Origin: Macrostomum hystrix
Lineage: Eukaryota > Platyhelminthes > Macrostomidae
Length of the DNA stretch: 64,000 bases
NCBI GenBank assembly: GCA_950097015.1
Contig: CATNEN010000039.1
Span: forward strand, 1,674,001-1,738,000
Direction of reading: 5' to 3'
The notes under the pieces were generated by a model. That model did no database searches. It worked only from the letters and a program-made list of their open reading frames with translations, and was not told where the DNA came from. Shown here one piece after another: positions 27,601 to 36,300 of the stretch. A program made the position numbers and the translations under genes. How positions within the stretch are numbered: the first letter of the stretch is position 1; the number at the start of each line of letters is the position of its first letter.

Positions 27601-28615
27601 CCCTTCAAATCATTCAGAATCCCATTATCCAATCCAGATCATTCAGAATCCCATTCTCCCCTCCAGATCATTCAGAATCCTATTATCCACTCCAGATCAT
27701 TCAGAATCCCATTGTCCCCTCCAGATCAATCAGAATCCTATTATCCAATCCAGATCATTCAGAATCCCATTATCCACTCCAGATCATTCAGAATCCCATT
27801 ATCCAATCCAGATCATTCAGAATCCTATTATCCACTCCAGATCATTCAGAATCCAATTATCGAATCCAGATCATACAGAATCCCATTATCCAATCCAGAT
27901 CATTCAGAATCCCACTATCCCCTCCAAATCATTCAGATTCCCACTATCCCCTCCAGATCAATCAGCACTTTTCCATTATCAGTATAACATACAATCTAAG
28001 ACAGTGGAGTGTAGACCATGACGCTCGTATTATTAATATTGCAGGAGGCCTGTGTGCAATGGCAAATCATTTAGTGACACTAGACCCGCAGCCAGTGAGG
28101 TGGCAATTTGGCACATTTCGCTGACTCCTGAGCACACAGATACGCTCACTCAGGTGTGACTTTCTCATCGTCAGGCAGTGTACACTCTCACTTTACCTTG
28201 GAGGTTCGCCCATTAGGGCGTAAATTGCGTGACAAGCCTCCAAGCCTTCTCTCCGCTGTTGCGCCCCAAATGCGCAGACGCGGCCTGGCATTGCAATCGA
28301 GCTGTACTCAAACTCGAACTCAAACCCATTCACTCGAACCCAGGCACCGCCAAGCTCTCTGACAGTTTCGCATTGGGCGGTCCCGCCTTCCTGGGCGTTG
28401 GCATCGCGGTCGGCATAGCTGCGGCACTTCTGATCGGCGGAATAGTCTTTGGCGTCTTCCACCTGGTTGCTAGGCGACGGCGCCACGCTAGCGGCGGAGG
28501 CTTTAACGGCAGGTGGTTCCCAGTGGCCATTGGGAGCTCCGCCGGTGCCGCCGCCGACAACGCAGCCGTTGGCAACAATCTGATCAGCAACAGCGGAGCG
28601 AGGACCCTGGCCTAG
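12680..28615 (+). CDS. ADAM-family metalloprotease-disintegrin, gene 2 (complete, 14 exons)
   Basis: Exons: 12680-12743, 13159-13279, 16396-16536, 17395-17710, 17938-18009, 18131-18318, 18425-18509, 19276-19427, 19971-20166, 20667-20909, 25257-25435, 25681-25888, 26738-26939, 28344-28615. They sum to 2439 nt, 812 aa, with all phases matching genes 1 and 3. Residues 1-21 are a signal peptide. The prodomain has CYYQG, a cysteine switch (CGVGR, Cys about 150) and a furin site (RQRR, 182-185). The reprolysin domain has [12 protein letters not shown] starting at His346 and Met-turn CIM. Disintegrin follows to about 526, then cysteine-rich, EGF-like, a membrane span (about 731-755) and a short basic tail. 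The Thr-rich stalk exon of genes 1 and 3 was not found; the exon at 28344 splices in phase directly to 26939. The donor at 25889 (gtcatt) is non-consensus. Introns hold seven tandem arrays, making the gene 16 kb long. Confidence 0.88.
13389..16310. repeat. 17-bp minisatellite, gene 2 intron 2
   Basis: About 170 copies of tattagctactccccag with a few recurring variants (ccacag, ctccac, tagtcccctg). It fills most of the 3.1-kb intron between exons ending 13279 and starting 16396. The order of variants is itself repeated at 612-bp offset (36 units), so blocks have been duplicated. Confidence 0.97.
16553..17312. repeat. 21-bp minisatellite, gene 2 intron 3
   Basis: About 36 units with core ctggcacccaactctgct, some replaced by a variant linker with tgtatgagaga. 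It starts about 15 bp after the donor at 16537. Because 21 is a multiple of three it produces long open frames on both strands, none of which resembles the ADAM proteins. Confidence 0.95.
17788..17876 (-). repeat. tRNA-derived (SINE-like) fragment
   Basis: Read on the - strand, this shows an A-box-like AGCGGACTGGTCACGCG and a B-box GGCTCGAATCC at spacing close to that of a tRNA. The cloverleaf is imperfect. It lies in the intron after the gene 2 exon ending 17710. It may be a tRNA pseudogene or a SINE head. Confidence 0.45.
18350..18392 (+). repeat. Isolated tRNA B-box-like fragment
   Basis: Contains a perfect GGTTCGACTCC B-box on the + strand without a convincing A-box or T-stem. It lies in the intron after exon 18131-18318 of gene 2. 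Possibly a truncated tRNA-derived SINE. Confidence 0.3.
18646..19224. repeat. About 30-bp minisatellite, gene 2 intron 7
   Basis: About 19 copies with core agtggattccccaaggttaa and A-rich variable linkers (tttagaaaag, taaaaaaag). It lies between exons ending 18509 and starting 19276. Confidence 0.92.
19437..19940. repeat. 15-bp minisatellite, gene 2 intron 8
   Basis: About 34 copies of gaacattgggataat (variants with cctgg, catcgg). It begins only about 9 bp after the donor at 19428 and ends about 30 bp before the acceptor at 19970, so it is essentially the whole intron. Confidence 0.95.
20203..20560. repeat. 16-bp pyrimidine-rich minisatellite, gene 2 intron 9
   Basis: Copies of ttcgattcctactttc with decay at the edges. 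The sense strand is almost entirely pyrimidine. The gene 3 counterpart intron also holds a pyrimidine array of unrelated unit. Confidence 0.88.
21080..21205. repeat. Short 15-bp array, gene 2 intron 10
   Basis: About eight copies of ttcagaatctcctac. It lies upstream of the large 22-24-bp array in the same intron. Confidence 0.85.
21533..25150. repeat. 22-24-bp minisatellite, gene 2 intron 10
   Basis: Over 150 copies with core ggggatttgagcctcggaac and variants tttagcctcgg and tttggctcgg. Large internal blocks are repeated with the same variant order (for example blocks at 22596, 23197 and 24385). It makes this intron 4.3 kb, the largest in the cluster. Confidence 0.97.
25905..26010. repeat. 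Short 20-bp array, gene 2 intron 12
   Basis: About five copies of gggatgtataggggagattc, starting about 20 bp after the donor at 25889 and decaying into G/A-rich sequence to about 26240. Confidence 0.75.
26967..27965. repeat. 29-bp minisatellite, gene 2 intron 13
   Basis: About 34 copies with core tcagaatcccattatccc followed by ctccagatcat. It starts about 25 bp after the donor at 26940. All three forward frames are open for hundreds of codons, which is a consequence of the repeat and not evidence of coding. Confidence 0.95.
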
Positions 28616-29040
28616 CTGGAGCCGGGACCACACTGATGCTTGCCGATCGAATTCCCAGAGCAGCTAATGCCGGCAATTGTCCCACCAATTAGCAGCTGCG
28701 TGTCATTGTACAACTGCTCAAAAACAGTGTAATCGTGTATAAAGATTTGAGCAAGTAGCCTCATAAATTTATTCCGTAATTTCCGTACAGTGCTTATTCC
28801 GCTTATTCTAATAGGGCACCCCAAATATCTTCTGACCCAATCATGTGCGAAACACCGATAAATTGTGTACTTTTACCTGTACTCAAATTCATCCTCATTA
28901 AGTAAAATTATTTTGCAATCCGGAAAATTTTATTATAAAAAAACAATCAGGCGATGCTCTAAAACAGATTCAAAGAAACAAGAAAATAGATTTTTTGATG
29001 AAACGAAATACAATAAACAAAAATATCGGAAAATATTCAA
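28616..29040. other. 3' flank of gene 2
   Basis: AT-rich sequence following the gene 2 stop codon; presumed 3' UTR, with a possible AATAAA at 29012. Nothing else recognised. Confidence 0.4.
29012..29017 (+). terminator. Possible polyadenylation signal of ADAM gene 2
   Basis: AATAAA about 400 bp after the gene 2 stop codon in AT-rich sequence; it is the first exact hexamer I noticed downstream. No transcript evidence. Confidence 0.3.
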
Positions 29041-29045
29041 ATGAA

Positions 29046-29405
29046 CTAATTTAGGGAAAGAAATAATTTTTTATTTATAATTTTTTGATTATTATTATTT
29101 AAATTATCAAGAGGGGTCAGCGGACAGGAAGCAGCCTGCCCGCAGGAGCGGGAATGCATGGCGGTGCCCCGGTGCGGAGGCGACGGAGGATTCGGCCCCG
29201 TACACCGAGCTCGCCAGTCCTGGCGCGGATTCTGGCGGCCAAGGGCGTCGATCAGCTCGAGCGCGTGCGGGCCGAATGCGCCCAGCGTCTCGACGCCAAA
29301 TGTCTTGCGTCGAGACGTCTTGAAGTCTTGGCGGTTGCAGAGTTCAGCGTACTTGGCGGCTGCTGTAGGTGGCTTGGGGCAGGTGTGAGTGACTGTAGCG
29401 TCCAA
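29046..29405 (-). mobile_element. LINE ORF2 C-terminal fragment
   Basis: The - strand encodes a segment with AAKYAELC and the signature TFGVETLGAFGPHALELID, which resembles the C-terminal region of non-LTR retrotransposon ORF2 proteins found in invertebrates. No reverse transcriptase domain is present, so this would be a 5'-truncated relic. The identification rests on one short motif. Confidence 0.5.
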
Positions 29406-29419
29406 GGCCCCGCCAAGGG

Positions 29420-30140
29420 TTTGTGCCAGGCTGTCAGCTGCTGAGAAGAATCGCAGCTTTGGTCTGTTTGGTCTGCAGATCAGCAGTCTGTGGTTGGGCT
29501 TCTCAGCCCAACGTTTACTAAATAAACTAATTGAGCATGCGCCGAAAGCAGATTTTCAGTAGACGAGTTCAGGTAATAATGCAGATATGACAACATCGGT
29601 CTCTTGCTCCGATTCTTCTAGAAGACAGTCTCGGCTTGCTTTCTAACGACTCAAAAAGTATTTTTGACAGGCTAAGAGGACAGAAAATGATGGAGGCAGA
29701 TTGAACTGAAGCGGGCATTGTCATTACTTTCTCATGAGTTACTCATAAAACAAACACTGACAGACTGCCAAGAAATAAAGAAGAAAAATATTTGAACTAC
29801 TGAGCAACGCCCCGAGAGAGGAGTAGAAACTGAGCTGCTCAAGCAGAAGTATGCAGAAATTGGGCTGCTTAAACTGGTCGCTTTTACAAGCCAGTTGATT
29901 TCAGTTGGAAATTGCTCAGGCAGATAAAGGGGCAGAGAGCGTGGAAGTTTCCTCCCCTAATAAAATTTGAAAGCCCAAGCTAAAAAGCTATCGGTGGCGA
30001 AGGAGCAATAAAAGTAGGTTCTGAGAAAGCAATATTTGCTCCAGTGCCAGTGGGAACTGTGCTTGGGGCGGTGTGCTCACCTGATCAGCAGCAGTGCACG
30101 CTGAACTGATGCTAAAAATAGCCTGACCCAGTCTGCCCAC
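29420..30140. other. Spacer and upstream region of gene 3
   Basis: No coding segment or array recognised; it ends in the gene 3 promoter. Confidence 0.4.
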
Positions 30141-30149
30141 AGCCTCGGG

Positions 30150-30156
30150 TATAAAA
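30150..30156 (+). promoter_or_regulatory. TATA box of ADAM gene 3
   Basis: TATAAAA sits in a GC-richer stretch 152 bp before the ATG at 30308, implying a start near 30180 and a 5' UTR of about 125 nt. Its counterpart in gene 2 has the same consensus, supporting retention of a TATA-type promoter after duplication. Confidence 0.6.
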
Positions 30157-30307
30157 TGCGCTTTCACTGCTCAGGAGCGAGTGAGGGCTGAGCACAGTAG
30201 GACAGGCCGGAAAGGTGCTGCGTGCACAGGCAAAGTTCACAAAGTACTTCAAATCGCCGGCTACACTCAGTACTCTTATAGGAGCTTCTGTGTTCCGCTG
30301 TGTTGCA

Positions 30308-33300
30308 ATGAAGAAGCTGCGGGCGCTCCTCCTTCCAGTCTGCCTGGCGCTGGCATCTCTGCTGGATGGCGGCAGTGCAGCTTTATCGGATGGTAACTGG
30401 GCGAGCTGCAGCGCTGTGAGATATTGAGTCCGGACCTATGGGTTAGAAGTTTGGGCTACAGGCACCCTTGTAGGCATGTTAGACATGGCATAAATGTGGG
30501 ATATGTTAGAAATGCCTATGATCAAATACCACGGCTAACATTACAGGCCCACGGTCGCGTCTGTTCTATCATCTGAACGGCTCCGAGTGTGTCAGCTCGC
30601 GAACTGAAGATATTCTGCTGACTGATACCGATGGCACCAGCACTACAGTCAGGCTGCAACTGGTGGAGAGTTCCAGGTTGGTGCACAAACTATATTTTTT
30701 AGTTAAGTAAAGTCGCAAAACAAGTTGTGAGCCGCCAGCACCTTTTGCCAGCTATTTTTTATTTAAACCCACCGCTACTCTAATATTGCCACTCTGCACC
30801 AACCCCACTCCGCACCAACCCCACTCCGCACCAACCCCACTCCGCACCAACCCCACTCCGCACCAACCCCACTCCGCACCAACCCCACTCCGCACCAACC
30901 CCACTCCGCACCAACCCCACTCCGCACCAACCCCACTCCGCACCAACTCCACTCCGCACCAACCCCACTCCGCACCAACCCCACTCCGCACCAACTCCAC
31001 TCCGCACCAACTCCACTCCGCACCAACCCCACTCCGCACCAACTCCACTCCGCACCAACTCCACTCCGCACCAACTCCACTCCGCACCAACTCCACTCCG
31101 CACCAACTCCACTCCGCACCAACTCCACTCCGCACCAACTCCACTCCGCACCAATCTTTCTTTAAAACCTTAAAAAGGTTGAAAGTTTTCAGCATCAAAA
31201 TTTCCCACCTTCTCAAACGCAGAGACTTTCTGCCGACCGAGTTTGAAATCGACCCAGCAGTTGGGTCGATGCCGGCTCGACCCTGCTACTATCAGGGAGT
31301 CGTACTGGCTACAGGGGAGATGGCCACAGCCAAGCTTGTTGAAGGAATGTTCAGGTCTGGGTACTCATATTTCATGTGGCTAATTTTTTTAAATTTCACA
31401 AGAGGTGCCTAAATTGTTTGAGAAAACCTTATCTGTTACCCACTTCCCTCAGCGTCACATTCAGTTACAATGGTCGGATGTATCAGGTGTGGCCACGACC
31501 TCAGGAGCAACGGCAAAAACAGCAAGGGCGGCCACAACCTCAGCTGGCGCCCCTGGCAGCTGCCGCTCTTCCGCCCGCGCCGAATCGAAAATGTGGCACC
31601 CAACATCACCATATGGGAGGTTCAAAGACTAACAAAACTCGGAGCAATGGCACCAGTCAGGCTGACAGTATCAACAGAAATGCCACTAATGAAAGGACAA
31701 GTCATACGCACAGAAGGGCCAAGCGCTCCGTGCTGCGAGCTGACACAAATGCCCTGGTTCTGCCGGAAAACAGAAAGTACATTCGGATGATTTTAGTCGG
31801 CGACGCCGGATTTGTGAGTTTGGGCACGGGATTGAAAGCTGCTCCGCTTTGGTCCTACAAAGAAGATCTTTAGTGCATCGATATTGCAGGGATACATTGT
31901 TGAGTGAGTTGGCTGTGGAGTGAGGTGGCTGTGGAGTGAGGTGGCTGTGGAGTGAGGTGGCTGTGGAGTGAGGTGGCTGTGGAGTGAGGTGGCTGTGGAG
32001 TGAGGTGGCTGTGGAGTGAGGTGGCTGTGGAGTGAGGTTTCTATGGAGTGAGGTGGCTGTGGAATGAGGTGGCTGTGGAATGAGGTGGCTGTGGAGTGAG
32101 GTGGCTGTGGAATGAGGTGGCTGTGGAGTGAGGTGGCTGTGGAATGAGGTGGCTGTGGGATGAGGTGGCTGTGGAGTGAGGTTTCTATGGAGTGAGATGG
32201 CTGTGGATTGAGGTGGCTGTGGAGTGAGGTGGCTGTGGAATGAGGTGGCTGTGGAGTGAGGTGGCTGTGGAGTGAGGTGGCTGTGGAGTGAGGTGGCTGT
32301 GGAGTGAGGTGGCTGTGGAATGAGGTGGCTGTGGAGTGAGGTGGCTGTGGAGTCAGGTGGCTGTGGAGTGATGTAGATGAGGAGTAAGGTGCGTGTGGAG
32401 TGAGTTGCGTGCGGTGGTTAAAATGTTGGGATTGAGTTGCTTTTTGTGTCAACCTTGAAGGCAGGTGGCTTCAGGGAGTTTAAGTGTATCGAAGACCACA
32501 GATGTGCTTTACAGAGTTTTTACAAGCCCACTGTTCATAACTTTCAGTACAACGGACTGGGCAAATCGGTTGCAAAGACGTCCGAGAGACTTTTAGAAAT
32601 CGGCAACCTTGTCAACGGGGTACGCTGGTTAAAAGTCTTACAAAAATATTTTCACCTTCACACAATGCAAAATGTAATAATTTATCTATTTTTTCTATCC
32701 TAGCTCTACAAGCAGCTGGGCGTGAACGTGATCACCGTGAAGACTGTGGTGCTGACTAGTGACCCGTTCCCCGTGAAACTCGTTGCCGGACGCGTGAACG
32801 CCTCGGAGCTGCTAGACCACTTTCTGATCTACCGGATGCGGCATCTCAACGACACGCCCCACATGGTCGCTCATCTTGTATCGTGAGTAGATCCGTTTGA
32901 GTGCCTCCTGCCACTTTGCCACTAAGTAAATTTTTCATGAGGAGACTCATCATGAGCAAAATCTCATTTTTAGAGGCTACCCAATGTCCGGAGGACTGGT
33001 TGGGCTGGCCAACTTGGGAAAGCTGTGCCACTTCTCCACTGGGGGAGGCGTGAACTGGGTGAGTCTGCCTGTCACTTAGGTGAATTCACCGCCTCAACTG
33101 AGGACGACAAAATAATTATTGCTGTACATTAAAAAAATTCAATGCAACTACAACTAATTCACTCAGCAATACAATAGTATACAAAAATTCTAATTAAAAA
33201 AACCTGAAAATACAACGAACTCACTCCAAGCACCCTCACTCCACAGCCACCTCACTCCACAGACACATCACTCCACAGCCACATCACTCCACAGCCACCT

Positions 33301-36300
33301 CACTCCACAGCCACCTCAGTTCACAGCCACCTCACTCCACAGCCACCTCACTCCACAGCCACCTCAGTTCACAGCCACCTCACTCCACAGCCAACTCACT
33401 TCACAGCCACCTCACTCCACAGTTACCTCACTCCACAGCCACCTCACTCCACAGCCACCTTAGTTCACAACCACCTCAACAATGATGCTGCAGGACAACC
33501 AAATAAACAGCAGCGCTTACAGCATTGCGGCCACGGTGGCCCACGAGCTAGGCCACAACCTTGGAATGCAGCACGACGATGAAGACAATCGAACATCGGC
33601 CGGCTGCGGCTGTCCGGATCGGCAGGGCTGCATGATGCAAGCTGAGGGTGGAGAGTGAGTTGAGGAGATACTACTGATCTCACCTGTATGCAGCCTAATC
33701 TCACCTGTGTGCAATCTGATCTCACCTGTGTGCAATCTGATCTTAACAATTTGTACTTTTTACCTGGGTGCTCTTTGGCACCTTCAACACAACCGAATTC
33801 GTTTCACCCCATCTTCTGGCCAATCAGAACAGACCCAGTTAGATTCTCTGTGTGCTCCGTGAACTACTATCAGGAATTCAGTGTGCCGAACGGCCTGGGC
33901 TATTGCATGACCAGACCGCCTGAGGCCTCCGTGACGGCGGCCTCCACGCCGATCTGCGGCAACCGGATCGTTGAACCCGGCGAGGACTGCGACTGCGGTC
34001 TGCCAGCGGTGAGTCATCCTTCATCCTCCTCCTTCTCCTCCTCCTCCTCCTCCTCCTCCTCCAACTCCTCCTCCTTCTCCTTCTCCTTCTTCTCCTCCTA
34101 CTCCTCCAACTCCTCCTCCAACTCCTCCTCCTTCTCCTCCTTCTCCTCCTACTCCTCCTACTCCTCCTCCAACTCCTCCTCCTTCTCCTTCTTCTCCTCC
34201 TACTCCTCCAACTCCTCCTCCAACTCCTTCTCCTTCTCCTACTTCTCCTCCTACTCCTCCTTTCCCTTCTCCTCCTCCTCCTCCTCCTCTTCTTCCTCCT
34301 CCTCCTCCTCCTCCTCCTCCTCCTCCTTCTCCTTCTTCTCCTCCTACTCCACATTTCCCTCCTCCTCTTTCTCATCCTTTCTCTCCTACTCCTCCTCCTT
34401 CTCCTCCTTCTCCTCCTACTCCTCCTTTCCCTCCTCCTCCTCCCCCTCCTCCTCTTCTTCCTCCTCCTCCTCCTCCTCCTCCTCCTTCTCCTCCTCCTTC
34501 TCCTTCTTCTCCTCCTACTCCACATTTCCCTCCTCTTTCTCATCCTTTCTCTCCTACTCCTCCTCCTTCTCCTCCTTCTCCTCCTACTCCTTCTTTCCCT
34601 CCTCCTCTTTCTCATCCTTCCTCGTACTCCTCCTCGTCTTCCCTTCCCCCATCTCCTCTCCTAGTACCCGTCTGGTAAAAATGAGATACTTACTAGCGGA
34701 ATTATTCTCTGACAAACCCGGCAGTACTGCAACAACAGCTGCTGCAATTCTGTCAACTGCAAGTTCGCACCTGGTGCCACCTGTGCATCCGGGCAGTGCT
34801 GCAACACAACCATTTGCTCGATGAAGACCAAAGGCTCAATTTGCAGAGCTTCAAGGGGAGCCTGCGACTTGCCCGAGTACTGCAACGGTACCAACGAGTG
34901 GTGCCCGGAGGTCGACGACTACCTGCTGGACGGAACTCAGTGCGCCACCGACGCGGCTAGCGCTTCGGTTAGTGGCAGTCGATTGGAGCAACTTTGACAC
35001 TATTGACCTTTGAGATGAGTGCTGGATAGAGTACCCTTGAGATGAGTACTAGATGGAGTACCTTTGAGATGAGTGCTAGATTGAGCACCTTTGAGATGAG
35101 TGCTAGATGGAGTACCTTTGAGATGAGTGCTAGATGGAGTACCTTTGAGATGAGTGCTAGATGGAGTACCTTTGAGATGAGTGCTAGATTGAGCACCTTT
35201 GAGATGAGTGCTAGATTGAGCACCTTTGAGATGAGTGCTAGATGGAGTACCTTTGAGATGAGTGTTAGATGGAGTACCCTTGAGATGAGTACTAGATGGA
35301 GTACCCTTGAGATGAGTGCTGGATCGAGTACCTTTGAGATGAGTGTTAGATGGAGTACCTTTGAGATGAGTGCTAGATGGAGCACCTTTGAGAGATATAT
35401 ATACTGTTACAGTATAGAAATTACACCTTCAGCTAATGCTGAGCTGAAGGCAATCGGGAATTAAATATCTTGAGATTCGAACTCCTCTTGAGTGCAAGTT
35501 TATTTAGAATCCAGCCTAGACATGAAATATGTAAGTGAGAAAGGTCGAAGACAAGACAGAATCTGCCAGCCCCAGTTCTCGTGCCAACTGAAGGTGCAAG
35601 CATACTGCTACAAGGGCGAGTGCGGCAGTCGCGACGCCAGATGCTCGCAGCTGTTCACCGGAGTGGCCAAGAGTGCGACTTCGGGCGCAGCGAATGTTGT
35701 TAGCACCTATGGCAATGAGACTGGCTACTGCAGCTACCAGGCAGCTGACGCGGCGCCTCTTACCTACCTTTACCTGGGCTGCGAGACTAGGTTCGTCGAT
35801 TGGGCTGTTAACAAGAGAAAAAATGCAGCAGAAAATGGCATGAAGCCACTGAATTATCTTTTCCCCAACTGACCCGCAGCAACCAGCGCTGCGGACTGTT
35901 GCTATGCGCTGCGCCCGGCTCGGCTGCGCCAACCAGCGGCTGGTTGTCCATGGACGACGAGGATGTCAGGACCATCAAGCCGCCTGGTGTTGACACGCAG
36001 CTGGCATACGCCATGCTCGACCTAACGCCCACCGGCCTGCGTGACCCAGCGCTTGTGCCCGACGGTGCCGAGTGTGGCTCTGGCATGGTGCGTGCGGAGC
36101 CTGCTGTGATTGCTTGCTAGCTCTGATTGGTTGCTAGCTGTGATCGTTTGCTAGCTGTGATTGGTTGCTAGCTGTGATTGGTTGCTAGCTGTGATTGGTT
36201 GCCAGCTGTGATTGGTTGCCAGCTGTGATTGGTTGCCAGCTGTGATTGGTTGCTAGCTGTGATTGGTTGCCAGCTGTGATTGGTTGCCAGCTGTGATTGG

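Noticed and set aside
26940..28124. Three overlapping + strand frames of 146-333 aa
   Set aside because: A 29-bp array keeps all forward frames open; the flanking donor and acceptor show it is intron 13 of gene 2.
28023..28343. A stalk exon for gene 2 beginning after the acceptor at about 28045
   Set aside because: The sequence after that acceptor does not resemble the Thr/Pro stalk of genes 1 and 3, and direct splicing from 26939 to 28344 is in phase.
33878..34615. Arg-rich 245-aa frame (-) and Ser-rich 378-aa frame (+)
   Set aside because: Both are translations of the TCC/TTC microsatellite; the + frame only joins the real exon at 33828-34008 by intron read-through.
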